Below the pieces are notes generated by a model, which saw only the letters and a list, made by a program, of their open reading frames with translations, was not told where the DNA came from and made no database searches. From Scortum barcoo (taxonomy: Eukaryota > Chordata > Actinopteri > Centrarchiformes > Terapontidae): DNA of 64,000 bases. Each line of letters opens with the position of its first letter. Positions within the stretch are counted from its first letter, which is position 1. The DNA is taken from contig CM041552.1 in the NCBI GenBank assembly GCA_023238725.1, forward strand, positions 11,039,647 to 11,103,646. Direction: 5' to 3'. Shown in pieces: positions 1 to 12,651 of this stretch. The translations under genes and the position numbers were made by a program.

Positions 1-110
1 CTTTGTGACAATATTATTTTATGCTGTCAGAGTGATTCTGATGGCCCCTTGTCGCTGTATAGTTTTTTGTATTAAACTGTGGTTTCAGTAAGATTATATA
101 ACATTTTGAA
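1..110 (-). pseudogene. Relic G0: truncated 3' end of a V2R-like exon 6
   Basis: About 90 bases (roughly 15-108) align by eye with the last part of exon 6 in G1 to G8: the region coding the end of helix 7 and the cytoplasmic tail. The shared stretch includes the segment reading ggtttcagtaagattata and the preceding ttttttgtatt. Similarity stops abruptly near 108, so all the upstream coding sequence is missing. Its 3' flank would lie left of the window. It cannot encode a receptor. Whether it is a lone fragment or the tail of a rearranged gene cannot be decided from this window. Confidence 0.75.
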
Positions 111-1165
111 ATAACCAGCAACCTTGTGTAGCTCAGCTCTGCTAAAGGTTTAACTTGAGCCTTAGGAGACCAAAGAGAACTAAGAACACATTAAGTCAAA
201 GATGGTTTTGTCTTTTAAATAGGAGATTTTATTGTTTGATTAACATTACATGAACTATATTGGTAAGGAAGGCCCTTACCATCCATAACAAATTCTACAC
301 CCTTGTTTTCAACCTGGCTTGGACATGCTTCCCATGACGTGACTCATGTAGTTGTGGATTTCTGACTTCTGCAATTGTTCTACTCTGGGCATGTTGACAA
401 GTGGCCCATAGCCTACATCATAATCATAAAAGCATCATTAGAGCAGAAATATCCTGAGGTATGGCCCACAGTAGGCCAGGCATTGTAATGAACATCAGAT
501 AACCTCAGCTTCATTGTTTAAAAAGTTGCACATGCATTATCACTTTTTTTTTAAAGGCAGGATTTTTTGCTTTTATATTGGCTGAAGGTGACCAGTATTT
601 GAGTTTTTAGGGACCCCGGGTGTTACAATTAGAACTTATTCACGGGTGCAGCACTCATTTTCAGTCCATATACACAGTAGAGCAGTAAGCACAAGAAATC
701 TTCAACATACACAGAAATGATATGCCAGTCCAACTTAAGTAACTTCAAGAGTCACACATCATGGCAACAACAAGGGTGTACGAACCCGTGTTCAGCACTT
801 TCCTATTGCCCTGTAGAGACCCTTTTGTACTTGCAGCATGTTTTTGTATTTGCTGCTTGTTCTTCCAAATGCTGCATGTTTTTCTATTTGTAATGAGCTT
901 TTGTATTTTCTGTTCATTTTTGTATTTGTTTTTGTATTATTGTGTTCACTGCACTTTTTTTGTTAACCCAGTGGGCCCAACCTGCAAGAGCTACAGAGAG
1001 ACCTTTGGCATCAAAGCCTGGCTCGAGCAGGAGGAGGAGCTCTACCAATGATATATATTTGTGCTGACCTCTATGTACTGGGCCTGGAGTTAAAATCTTG
1101 GAGAGGGGCTGATCTCTCTTTTTAGAAGCAATTCAGATTGGTGATATTCGATGTGATGTTTTTTT
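111..1165. other. Intergenic / distal 3' flank of G1, no gene
   Basis: No coding similarity was found. From about 378 onward the sequence is repeated, with deletions, at 7549-8240 in front of G2. It includes a T-rich stretch (about 820-960) built from irregular repeats of ttttgtattt, which gives a short Phe/Cys-rich open frame at 761-1051. I treat that frame as a composition artefact. Confidence 0.6.
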
Positions 1166-1170
1166 TACAA

Positions 1171-1176
1171 TTTATT
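1171..1176 (-). other. Putative poly(A) signal of G1
   Basis: AATAAA on the minus strand, about 235 nt past the G1 stop. A signal at a similar distance is found in every complete copy of the array. Confidence 0.5.
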
Positions 1177-1408
1177 TGGACTTAATCACACATACATTGA
1201 TTCATGATTGTGTATTACATTGTATTAAATGCTGTCACCTCAACTTTCTGTCCAAACATAAATGATACTGAGTTACAAATATTACAGTAATGAAGTCTGA
1301 GTCTTCCATCAGATGAAGATAGATGCCTACCTGACTCTCTGGTTCAAAAATTATTAAACAGAAATTATAATGGCAAAAATGCCATTGGAGCATTATCATT
1401 TTACATTG

Positions 1409-4400
1409 TCAGAATGATTTTGATACCCCTTTCCCCATCATATTATTTTTTGTATTCCTCTCTGGTTTCAGTAAAATTATATAACATTTTGGAATGAAAA
1501 TACAAATGAGCAGTCCAAAACTTGAAGCCAGAATAGCAAATATCTCCACAGCCAACACTGAACTTGCCCAGGAGAGCTGACATACGGCTGGGATAAAAGT
1601 GATCCATACTGCACAGAATATCAACATGCTAAAGGTGATAAATTTAGCTTCATTAAAGTTATCAGGCAGCTTCCGAGCCAGAAAAGCAAGAATAAAACAT
1701 AACATGGACAGAAGTCCAATATACCCAAGTACAGCCCAAAAGCCTATAGCTGAGCCCAGAGCACACTCTAAGATTTATGATTTTTGATCTATGATTTTTT
1801 CCTTGAAGTCCTTAAAGTTCTTAAATGGAAAAGGAGGAGAAATTGTTAACCAGAGGATACATATGACAACTTGTACAAGAGTGAATCCCAGAACACTGAG
1901 CTTTCTGCTGTGAAGGCCCAAACCATTTCATCACATTACTACCTGGAAGTGTGGCCCTGAAGGCCATTAACACCACTATTGTTTTCCCCAGAACACAAGA
2001 GATACAGAGGACAAAGGTGATGCCAAATGCTGTGTGTCGCAGCATGCAGGACCACTCAGAGGGCTGGCCAATGAAGGTCAGAGAACACAGGAAACACAGA
2101 CTTAAAGAGAAGAGCAGCAGGAAGCTCAGCTCAGAGTTGTTGGCTCTGACAATAGGAGTTTTCCTGTATTTGAAGAATATTAATGCCACAGCAGCAGTCA
2201 TGCATGTTCCAAAAATGGAGGCTGCAGTGAGCAGTGCTCCCATAATCTCTTCATATGATAGAAACTCTGCCTCCTTCTTTACACAGGCATCTCTTCTCTC
2301 ATTTGACCAGAATTCAGGGTGACATCGCACACAGGTGATAGAATCTGAAAAAGAATATTTAAGGATATTTGATGTATTTAAGTTTGATTTAATAACACTC
2401 ATATTTGGTTTACTTGCAAGACAGCACAGTTATTATATATAATCCCTGCAGGAACTCCCCCCATGTTTTTTTGAAGCCAGATTGTAAAACTATGCCATTT
2501 ATTTAAATAGGCAAGTAGACAAAACTGATTTTTTTTCTTATCGTTCATTTTATGTCACTACACCTGTGATGTTGCTCATTTCTCCCTCTGCACACCTTAA
2601 ACAGTCATAGCAGCAGACAGGTTTTCCTTTTTTGAGCACCTTGCGTGTTCCTGGGGGACATTTCTCATTGCAAAGTGACAAAGGCACCTGCATAAAAAAA
2701 AAAAAAAAATGAACAAATGTATGGACATTTACTTTGACAAGACAAACATTTCTTGTTCATTTTGTTCAATCAAAACCAAACATCATGGTTTTACATTAAG
2801 AGAAATAAACATGACTTATTATTACAATTGCGAGAGATTGCCATGAACGATCACAATGATCACACGGCACCTTACCTGCTGTGAGTTCTTTGCCCAAATT
2901 AAAGACTTATTTTTCAGATTCAGCTGTTTGGTCTGCAGGTAAAGATGCATCATGAAGACCAACTGTGACAAAGTTCCACAATGCCTTTTTCTGTTGGCTG
3001 CCAGTTTATAATTTCATACTTTGCTGCTGGGTCTCCATTTTCATTAAAGTACAACCTCATCTCCTTCCTTTGTTTTGAATCGAATCTTTCTTATGTGCTG
3101 TAATATCTAAGATAATACATATCAGTGTAGTGCCTCAATGATCATTATCTGAAATTTTGCAGGAGCTGTTGCCTCAACAGCATGACAGAGGCTGAAACAC
3201 CTTTTCAATGGAAACTAATTTCTTTGTTGATGTGACGCAGTTTAAATACAATAATTTTAGTCTTTGGTATGCAACTCACCTTAAACGGATCTAGCTGCAC
3301 CTTGTTGTTACATGTTTTGTTGCAGCTCAGAATATTATGAAGTGCATGGGCTACAGCATACACTCCTTTATAGACATTGTAAAAGATAGGCATGAGCGAC
3401 ATATCAGTGAAGCTGTTTTTCACTCCAGTCACTTCTTCATTTCCAGTACATTCACTCTGATTCACTTCTAATGACTTTGACTGCTTAAACTTGCATCTAA
3501 ATAATGCCTCCCAAAACTCTGTGAAAATGTCATTATTTGATGAATTGAGCGGCTTCACATCCAAAATGAACTCTCTCATGGCCAGTGACATGTGCTTTTG
3601 GGACGGGATGGACCAGGCCTATGGCACCATCCAGAATGTGATGTTTGTCCATGGTTGCAATTTGGGAATCCAAAGATCCATCCCTCACTGCCGACCCACT
3701 GATACCCAGTCAAGTTGTGGAGAGACAACTCATGTATTACCACATCCATGTCCATGTGGTTGAGAAAAGCAATAACCACTTTGGATGTAGAAGCCTTGAT
3801 AATGTCAATCATCTTTTGTATTTTCTCTGGTGGATCTGTTCTAAAGAAAGATACAGAGTACTCCAGACAGATGCCCAGCTGCTCTGCAGTTTCTGTGAAA
3901 GACGCCATGCCATTATTTCCATAATCATCATTTGTTCTAATAGCTCCAACCCAAGTCCAACCAAAGTGTTTAACCAACTGGGCCAGAGCTCTGCTTTGGT
4001 AGTAGTCACTGGGTATTGTTCTGAGGAAGGATGGGTACTTGGTTTTATCACTGAGACAAGCACATGTAGAAAAGTGGCTGATCTAAAAGAAAAAAAAGAA
4101 ACAATGTCCCAAGATAAAGATATAAAATATAAACATTTACAAAATACACTAGAATTCTTTTAAAACCGTCTTGCTATGAATCACTGGAATAAAAAAGAAC
4201 CATCATTATTATATAATAATAATTAATATAATAATACTATTATATACTTTCATATTTAACAATCTTACCCACCAGTGGGATATAAAAAGGTCCAATGACA
4301 GTCGCTATAGCCATGGAAGGTGAGGAAGAGCCCTCTCCCATAATGGCCTGCACTTGGGCAGGTCTGGTACATGGAGCCTCAGATGGTGCAAATACTACTT

Positions 4401-4995
4401 CATTACCATTAGCTAAGGCCAGTGCAACCAGCACAGCTCTGGCAATGGAGTCACAAGTATCGTAAATATTGTAGCCCAGAGAGATACCAGGCAGTAGGTC
4501 TGTGCTGTTATTAATCTCCTCAATGGCAAAAAGCATAGCCTGGGCAAACTGGAATCCTCTGAAATTCAAACTTCACAGTTGACAATTAAAAATAGTTTAA
4601 TCAACACTAACTTATCCTTGAAACAGAAAAAAATAGTACATACAATATGTGATATGTCTTATGTTAATAATCCCATTGATAACCTTTTTCTACATACTTT
4701 ATGTCTCTAATTACCTCCCTCTTTGATATATAATCTAAAAAGAGATTTACTGTAAAGTTTACCTGGTGCATTGCAGTGGCAGTGGTTTGTGCATGTACGT
4801 ATCCTGCCTATTTTTCCACGTGCTGTGGAAAGGGAAGATTCCCCCCAAAATAATGTCCCCATCCTTTGATAGCTGGGGGTTTTCTGGATCCCCTCTCCGA
4901 CTGCACACCAATTCCTCAGGTTGAGAGACAGACACCACCATCAACAGCTGAAAGAGTGCCCAAGTATTCTCTGGCCACCTCTGAGTGAATGTCAT
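1409..4995 (-). pseudogene. G1: V2R-like (OlfC) olfactory receptor, disrupted
   Basis: Six-exon class C receptor gene. Exons in transcription order: E1 4763-4995 (ATG, MTFTQRWPE, hydrophobic signal peptide), E2 4273-4558, E3 3280-4082, E4 2876-3106, E5 2564-2687 (124 bp, motif KCPPGTRKV, CCYDCLRC), E6 1409-2344 (seven helices, ending PKCYIILLKPE and a short tail). E1, E2 and E5 are clean. E3 is 8 bp longer than the 795 bp norm, E4 has three 1 bp insertions, and E6 has four 1 bp insertions plus an 18 bp insertion near 1770-1790 that brings an in-frame stop just before helix 5. That last change is not a simple consensus slip, so this copy is probably a real pseudogene. It is the nearest relative of G2: exons and introns match almost base for base. 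Intron 5 is only 219 bp. Confidence 0.85.
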
Positions 4996-5069
4996 TCTGT
5001 CTAAGAGAGCTAAACCATTACACACATTGCAACATATGTACTTTAATGCAAATCTAAAGCTTACACTAG

Positions 5070-5135
5070 TATTTATACATTTTTGAGGTTCATAGAAAAT
5101 TATCATAAAACAATGATGTTTTGTCTCTGTGGACC
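5070..5135 (-). promoter_or_regulatory. G1 core promoter: TATA-like box and conserved upstream box
   Basis: TATAAATA on the minus strand at 5070-5077, about 75 bp upstream of the G1 ATG. A conserved box (plus strand reads gatgttttgtctctgtggac) sits at about 5111-5135. Both recur at the same spacing upstream of G2, G3, G4 and G8. Confidence 0.6.
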
Positions 5136-5139
5136 AGGA

Positions 5140-6448
5140 AGGTGGAGCAAGAGGAGAGAGGTGGATCACACAGAGAGTTTTTTTCTTAGGGCTATTTGAA
5201 ATATTCTAACAGTACATGTTATCAAAGGAAATCATTTATTTGTGCTGTATAAAAGCTTTCCATTTAGATATATATTTCACGATTATGAAGTAATATCATA
5301 TTTGAAAATATAATTGCAATTTAAACACTGAAAATGAACACAAAATTAAATTCATTAAAAATGCATTCACTGCTTTTTTTTTTGGTTTAGTTTAGTCTCA
5401 TTTTGATTTTGGGTCCCCATGGTGCCAGTTTGTGTCCTCCTTGTGCAATATAAATCCAATATTCCTTTAGCTACTAAATGCTCTACTATTATATATGCAG
5501 CAGTAGTTTCTAACTTTCTTTGTCTGACATTTGGTGCTGGACAGGTAACATATGGTGCTTTTTTTGTTTGTTTTTTTGAATATTGTTTTTTGTAGCTGAC
5601 AGCTGTAAGAGTGAATAAAAACAACAAATTATGGGTTGTTACACTAAAACAGAGCAACAGGAACAGGCTGAGGTGGAAGTTATATATCTGCACATTAATG
5701 CCTCAAGTACAGAAGAAAATACAAATAAAGCATTTAAATGTAATTGTTTTGTTGAATACTGCATTGGCCCTTAAAGCTCAATGTACAGAAACTTAAGAAA
5801 GCACAAGAAAATTGAGAAAGCATCTTCTTCAGTCTTACAACAGCACAACATTTAGAGAATATGCAGCAGAAGACAACAATAGACTTTTTTTTTCATAGGA
5901 TACTAAAAGTGCTTTTAAGCAAGAGTGTAGTTTTGATTTTGTGGGGACATAAAAGTAGTAATCTGGAGTCCTTATTTTTAGATATGGCAGCCAACACCTT
6001 CAGGTGAGGTTTTTTTTTTTAGTTTTTAGTTTTTTGTTTTTAGTTTTTTTTTGTTTTTTGTCAGTATGTACTTGCGACAATTATTACAGTTTTGATTATG
6101 TAAACCAACAATTATTGAGTGTAGAATAGACCTCTTAGTGCTTTACTAAGTATACTTAGTATACTTAGTTAAACCTTAATGTGATACAAGCCAAATATGT
6201 ACATTTACTCTAATAATCACATTGTTATAAGCCTAGGCCTCAACGGAGACCCTACCTCTGCTCCTGTCTGTGCTCCTAGCTGCTGCTGTCACAATACAGA
6301 TAAAATAACACATTGTTGCTACATGGAGGAAATTATTACTGTTGACTTTGGACAGTTTCAACTGAGATAGCAGTTTCTTTAAGTGACTTACACTTACAGT
6401 GACTTGTTCTGAAATATCTTCTATTGTCTACCTTCCTTTTTTTGGCTG
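5140..6448. other. Intergenic, no gene seen
   Basis: AT-rich sequence with T-runs (about 6010-6060) and a short self-complementary stretch around 6144-6170 made of repeated agtatactta. No receptor exon or recognisable protein was found on either strand. Confidence 0.5.
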
Positions 6449-7548
6449 TCATTCAAAAAAATAAAGGGAACACTAAAATAACACATCCTAGATCTGAATG
6501 AATGAAATATTCTTATTAAATACTTTGTTCTTTACATAGTTGAATGTGCTGACAACAAAATCACACAAAAATTATCAATGGAAATCAAATTTATTAACCC
6601 ATGGAGGTCTGGATTTGGAGTCACACTCAAAATGCATCAATGCCTTCATCTTGCAGGAACTGCTGACACACTCCAGCCACATGAGGTCTAGCATTGTCTT
6701 GCATTAGGAGGAACCCAGGGCCAACCAACCGCACCAGCATATGGTCTCACAAGGGGTCTGAGGATCTCATCTCGGTACCTAATGGCAGTCAGGCTACCTC
6801 TGGCGAGAGCACATGAAGGGCTGTCAACTATGCGGCCCCCCAAAGAAATGCCACCCCACACCATTACTGACCCACTGCCAAACCAGGTCATGCTGGAGGA
6901 TGTTGCAGGCAGCAGAACGTTCTCCACGGCGTCTCCAGACTCTGTCACGTCTGTCACATGTGCTCAGTGTGAACCTGCTTTCATCTGTGAAGAGCACAGG
7001 GCGCCAGTGGCGAATTTGCCAATCTTGGTGTTCTCTGGCAAATGCCAAACGTCCTGCACGGTGTTGGGCTGTAAGCACAACCCCCACCTGTGGACGTCGG
7101 GCCCTCATACCACCCTCATGGAGTCTGTTTCTGACCGTTTGAGCAGACACATGCACATTTGTGGCCTGCTGGAGGTCATTTTGCAGGGCTCTGGCAATGT
7201 GCTCCTCCTGTTCCTCCTTGCACAAAGGCAGGAGGTAGCGGTCCTGCTGCTGGGTTGTTGCCCTCCTACGGCCTCCTCCACGTCTCCTGATGTACTGGCC
7301 TGTCTCCTGGTAGCACCTCCATGCTCTGGACACTACGCTGACAGACACAGCAAACCTTCTTGCCACAGCTCGCATTGATGTGCCATCCTGGATGAGCTGC
7401 ACTACCTGAGAGTGAAAGCACCGCCAGCATTCAAAAGTGACCAAAACATCAGCCAGAAAGCATAGGAACTGAGAAGTGGTCTAGTGGTCACCACCTGCAG
7501 AACCACTCCTTTATTGGGCGTGTCTTGCTAATTGCTTATAATTTTATT
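6449..7548 (-). mobile_element. Tc1/mariner-type DNA transposon, internally deleted
   Basis: A fish Tc1-like element read on the minus strand. The low end carries the terminal sequence with aataaagggaacac. The transposase starts near 7444 (MVTFECWRC). It shows a helix-turn-helix region (AVARRFAVSVSVVSRAWRCY), a basic GRRR linker, and the first catalytic aspartate in LFTDESRF. The frame is then lost near 6870-6900 and continues in another frame as GSVMVWGGISLGGR. The region that should hold the second aspartate (QDNARPH type) is out of frame, and the last third with the DDE glutamate is deleted, joining directly to the 3' terminal region. The outer end at about 7548 is also truncated. It cannot transpose by itself. 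It lies exactly at the left edge of the block shared by G1 and G2. Confidence 0.85.
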
Positions 7549-8240
7549 CTACTCTGGGTATGTTCACAAGTGGCCCATAGCCTGCATCATAATCATAAAA
7601 TAAATATCCTGAGGTATGGCCCACTTACTTTTATATTGGCTGAAGGTGACCAGTATTTGAGTATTTTAGGGACCCCGGGTGTTACAATCAGAACTTATTC
7701 ACGGGTACAGCACTCATTTTCAGTCCATACACACAGTAGAGCAGTAAGCACAAGAAATCCTCAACATACACAGAAATGATATGTCAGTCCAACTTAAGTA
7801 ACTTCAAGAGTCACACATCAGGGTGTACAAATCCGTGTTCAGCACTTTCCTAGTGTCCTGTAGAGACCCTTTTGTACTTGCAGTACGTTTTTGTATTTGC
7901 TGTGTGTTTTTCCAAATGCTGCATGTTTTTCTATTTGCAATGAGCTTTTGTATTTTCTGTTCATTTTTGTATTTGTTTTTGTATTATTGTGTTCACTGCA
8001 CTTTTTTTGTTAACCCAGTGGGCCCAACCTGCAAGAGCTACAGAGAGACCCTTAGGCCTACTGACCCTTGGCATCAAAGCCTGGCTCGAGTAGTGACGGG
8101 GTAGAAATTGGAGTTGTGCAGGAGGAGGAGCTCTACCAATGATATATATTTGTGCTGACCTCTATGTACTGGGCCTGGAGTTAAAATCTTGGAGAGGGGC
8201 TGCTTTTTAGAAGCAATTCAGATTGGTGATATTCGATGTG
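7549..8240. repeat. Duplicated G1/G2 distal 3' flank
   Basis: Near-identical to 378-1165, beginning with the shared ttctactctggg, but lacking a stretch present in G1 at about 426-560. It contains the same T-rich segment and low-complexity open frame (7823-8104). It marks the 3' limit of the duplicated unit that produced G1 and G2. Confidence 0.8.
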
Positions 8241-8257
8241 ATGTTTTTTTTTTACAA

Positions 8258-8263
8258 TTTATT
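8258..8263 (-). other. Putative poly(A) signal of G2
   Basis: AATAAA on the minus strand about 235 nt past the G2 stop, in the same position as in G1. Confidence 0.5.
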
Positions 8264-8496
8264 TGGACTTAATCACACATACATTGATTCATGATTGTGT
8301 ATTACATTGTATTAAATGCTGTCACCTCAGTATTCTGTGACAAACTTAAATGATACCGAGTTACAAATATTACAGTAATGAAGTCTGAGTCTTCCATCAG
8401 ATTAAGATAGATGCCTACCTGACTCTCTGGTTCACAAATTATTAAATAGAAATTATAATATTAACAATGCCATTGGAGCATTATCATTTTACATTG

Positions 8497-11400
8497 TCAG
8501 AATGATTTTGATACCCCTTTCCCCATCATATTATTTTTTGTATTCCTCTCTGGTTTCAGTAAAATTATATAACATTTTGGAATGAAAATACAAATGAGCA
8601 GTCCAAAACTTGAAGCCAGAATAGCAAATATTTCCACAGCCACACTGAACTTGCCAGGAGAGCTGACATAGGCTGGGATAAAAGTGATCCATACTGCACA
8701 GAATATCAGCATGCTAAAGGTGATCAATTTAGCTTCATTGAAGTTATCAGGCAGCTTCCGAGCCAGAAAAGCAAGAATAAAACATAACATGGACAGAAGT
8801 CCAATGTACCCAAGTACAGCCCAAAAGCCTATAGCTGAGCCCAGAGCACACTCTAAGATGATTTTTTCCTTGAAGTCCTTAAAGTTCTTAAATGGAAAAG
8901 GAGGAGAAATTGTTAACCAGAGGATACATATGACAACTTGTACAAGAGTGAATCCCAGAACACTGAGCTTCTGCTGTGAAGGCCCAAACCATTTCATCAC
9001 ATTACTACCTGGAAGTGTGGCCCTGAAGGCCATTAACACCACTATTGTTTTCCCCAGAACACAAGAGATACAGAGGACAAAGGTGATGCCAAATGCTGTG
9101 TGTCGCAGCATGCAGGACCACTCAGAGGGCTGGCCAATGAAGGTCAGAGAACACAGGAAACACAGACTTAAAGAGAAGAGCAGCAGGAAGCTCAGCTCAG
9201 AGTTGTTGGCTCTGACAATAGGAGTTTTCCTGTATTTGAAGAATATTAATGCCACAGCAGCAGTCATGCATGTTCCAAAAATGGAGGCTGCAGTGAGCAG
9301 TGCTCCCATAATCTCTTCATATGATAGAAATTCTGCCTCCTTCTTAACACAGGCATCTCTTCTCTCATTTGACCAGAATTCAGGGTGACATCGCACACAG
9401 GTGATAGAATCTGAAAAAGAATATTTAAGGATATTTGATGTATTTAAGTTTGATTTAATAACACTCATATTTGGTTTACTTGCAAGACAGCACAGTTATT
9501 ATATATAATCCCTGCAGGAACTCCCCCCATGTTTTTTTGAAGCCAGATTGTAAAACTATGCCATTTATTTAAATAGGCAAGTAGACAAAACTGATTTTTT
9601 TTCTTATCGTTCATTTTATATCACTACACCTGTGATGTTGCTCATTTCTCCCTCTGCACATCTTAAACAGTCATAGCAGCAGACAGGTTTTCCTTTTTTG
9701 AACACCTTGCGTGTTCCTGGGGGACATTTCTCATTACAAAGTGACAAAGGCACCTGCATAAAAAAAAAAAAAAAATGAACAAATGTATGGACATTTACTT
9801 TGACAAAGACAAACATTTCTTGTTCATTTTGTTCAATCAAAACCAAACATCATGGTTTTACATTAAGAGAAATAAACATGACTTATTATTACAATTGCGA
9901 GAGATTGCCATGAACGATCACAATGATCACACGGCACCTTACCTGCTGTGAGTTCTTTGCCCAAATTAAAGACTTATTTTTCAGATTCAGCTGTTGGTCT
10001 GCAGGTAAAGATGCATCATGAAGACCAACTGTGACAAAGTTCCACAATGCCTTTTTCTGTTGGCTGCCAGTTTATAATTTCATACTTTGCTGCTGGGTCT
10101 CCATTTTCATTAAAGTACAACCTCATCTCCTTCCTTTGTTTTGAATCGAATTCTTTCTTATGTGCTGTAATATCTAAGATAATACATATCAGTGTAGTGC
10201 CTCAATGATCATTATCTGAAATTTTGCAGGAGCTGTTGCCTCAACAGCATGACAGAGGCTGAAACACCTTTTCAATGGAAACTAATTTCTTTGTTGATGT
10301 GACGCAGTTTAAATACAATAATTTTAGTCTTTGGTATGCAACTCACCTTAAATGGATCTAGCTGCACCTTGTTGTTACATGTTTTGTTGCAGCTCAGAAT
10401 ATTATGAAGTGCATGGGCTACAGCATACACTCCTTTATAGACATTGTAAAAGATAGGCATGAGCGACATATCAGTGAAGCTGTTTTTCACTCCAGTCACT
10501 TCTTCATTTCCAGTACATTCACTCTGATTCACTTCTAATGACTTTGACTGCTTAAACTTGCAGCTAAATAATGCCTCCCAAAACTCTGTGAAAATGTCAT
10601 TATTTGATGAATTGAGCGGCTTCACATCCAAAATGAACTCTCTCAGGCCAGTGACATGTGCTTTCGGGATGGCCAGGCCTATGGCACCATCCAGAATGTG
10701 ATGTTTGTCCATGGTTGCAATTTGGGAATCCAAGATCCATCCCTCACTGCCGACCCACTGATACCCAGTCAAGTTGTGGAGAGACAACTCATGTATTACC
10801 ACATCCATGTCCATGTGGTTGAGAAAAGCAATAACCACTTTGGATGTAGAAGCCTTGATAATGTCAATCATCTTTTGTATTTTCTCTGGTGGATCTGTTC
10901 TAAAGAAAGATACAGAGTACTCCAGACAGATGCCCAGCTGCTCTGCAGTTTCTGTGAAAGTACGCCATGCCATTATTTCCATAATCATCATTTGATTCTA
11001 ATAGCTCCAACCCAAGTCCAACCAAAGTATTTAACCAACTGGGCCAGAGCTCTGCTCTGGTAGTAGTCACTGGGTATTGTTCTGAGGAAGGATGGGTACT
11101 TGGTTTTATCACTGAGACAAGCACATGTTGCAAAGTGGCTGATCTAAAAGAAAAAAAAAGAAATAAAGAAAATAAATCATATGAAAAAAATGAAACAAAA
11201 AGATATGATTAGAGATAAGATTAGATAATTTAGATAAGTAAGATTTAAATTAAAAATACAATTCTACAGCACACTGCAATTCTTGAAAAATCCCTTTTTG
11301 TAATTAACAGCTGGAATAACAGAATTCTAATAATTATCACAATTATAATTTCCTTTTTTACCAATTTTACCCACCAGTGGAATATGGAAGGGTCCAATGA

Positions 11401-12122
11401 CAGTAGCTATAGCCATGCAAGGAGTCGAAGAGGTCACTCCCAAAATGGCCTGGACTTGGGAAAGTCTGGTACATGGAGCCTCAGAGGGTACAGATACCAC
11501 TTCATTACCATTAGTCAAGGCCAGTGTGACCATGACACCCCTGGCAATGGATCCACAATCATCATAGATCTTATAGCCCAGAGAGACACCAGGCAGTAGG
11601 TCTGTACTGTTGTTAATCTCTTCTATGGCAAAGAGCATAGCCTGGGCATACTGGAACCCTCTGAAACTCAAACTTAACAATTAAATTTAAAACAGTTGTA
11701 ATAGTTGTAAATGTTACAAATGTGTCCTTTAATTAGGAACAATAGCATTGTAAAATAGAAAAAAAGAAATTTGATACTATTAAGACAAACAACATATTAT
11801 ATCAGTCTGAATGCCTTTGTTGTACCTATTTTTCTTCTTTTCCCTTCCTTTTAGATATTTTATATAAAATAGATTTTTATGCTATACTTTACCTGGTGCA
11901 TTGCAGTGGCAGTGGTTTGTGCATGTATGTATCCTTCCTGTCTTTCCAGCTGCTATGGAAAGAGAAGATTCCCGCCAACATAATGTCTCCATCCTTGGAC
12001 CACTGGGGTTTTTCAGGATCCCCTCTCCGCCTGCACACCTGCTCCTCAGCCTGAGAAACCGACACCACCAACAACAACTGTAGGAGTGCCCAGCCCTGCT
12101 CTGGCCACTGAGCGGATGTCAT
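8497..12122 (-). CDS. G2: V2R-like (OlfC) olfactory receptor
   Basis: Exons: E1 11893-12122 (ATG, MTSAQWPEQG; one codon shorter than usual), E2 11375-11660, E3 10347-11143, E4 9943-10173, E5 9630-9753, E6 8497-9410. This is the only copy with exon 6 (914 bp) fully open: linker cysteines, seven helices, the G-protein-contact loops typical of class C, and PKCYIILLKPE before a short basic tail ending VSKSF. E1, E2 and E5 are also clean. E3 has two 1 bp insertions (near 10960 and 10993) and E4 has three. Most fit the two-alleles-merged pattern and the three in E4 sum to a whole codon, so the gene may be intact in the animal. Product: plasma-membrane chemoreceptor of olfactory neurons; N-terminal Venus-flytrap ligand domain; expected length about 858 residues. 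Closest relative is G1. Confidence 0.9.
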
Positions 12123-12191
12123 ACTAAACTAAACAGCAAATCACTGTGTGACATCACATCAATCTTAATGTAAATCAAGTGCTTGCACTGG

Positions 12192-12256
12192 TATTTATAC
12201 ACTTTGGAACAGGATTAAAAATAGCAATAGATAGTGATGCTATATCTCTGTGGACC
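12192..12256 (-). promoter_or_regulatory. G2 core promoter: TATA-like box and upstream box
   Basis: TATAAATA (minus) at 12192-12199, 70 bp upstream of the ATG. Upstream box at 12233-12256 (plus strand agtgatgctatatctctgtg). Confidence 0.6.
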
Positions 12257-12299
12257 ATGGTGGGGCAAGAGGAGGGAGGTTTGCGCTTTACTTACTTTT

Positions 12300-12646
12300 C
12301 TGAATTTAAAAATGGAAAAATAAAGAAAGATGAACACTATGTAACACTGAGAAAATTCGGCTATTGTTTTAGCAATTACATATTATTTATTACTTACACA
12401 AGCAGGCGCAGAACTCGAGAGCGATAGCCGGGCTGAAGAATGCTAGCTAGCTCAGAACTTGCGGACAGAGTTTGATAGAGATATGCCTAGTGCTGTACTG
12501 TAAGAAAGCAAGTTTGGTCTGTATTAATTTGATATTGTACAGTGTAAAAAGCAATGTCAATGTGTTACAGTACTAAGGAATACAATGTTTGTTATATGTG
12601 TAGATGCTCAACAATTGTGTAACCAAGTTAAAGCAAGAGTGTAGTG
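12300..12646. other. Intergenic between G2 promoter and gypsy element
   Basis: No gene or recognisable repeat was seen. Confidence 0.4.
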
Positions 12647-12651
12647 TATTC

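Noticed and set aside
761..1051. 96-codon plus-strand frame rich in Phe, Cys and Leu, repeated at 7823-8104
   Set aside because: It comes from a T-rich stretch of imperfect ttttgtattt repeats; the two copies differ by frame-changing indels. No protein signature.
8684..9388. Long plus-strand frame of 234 codons (and similar ones opposite exon 6 of every copy)
   Set aside because: It is the antisense shadow of the conserved exon 6. It follows exon 6 conservation and has no independent features.
9898..9942. Possible RNA gene or regulatory hairpin in intron 4 of G1 and G2 (tgaacgatcacaatgatcac)
   Set aside because: Only a short imperfect inverted repeat in a duplicated intron; no supporting structure or conservation in the other copies.
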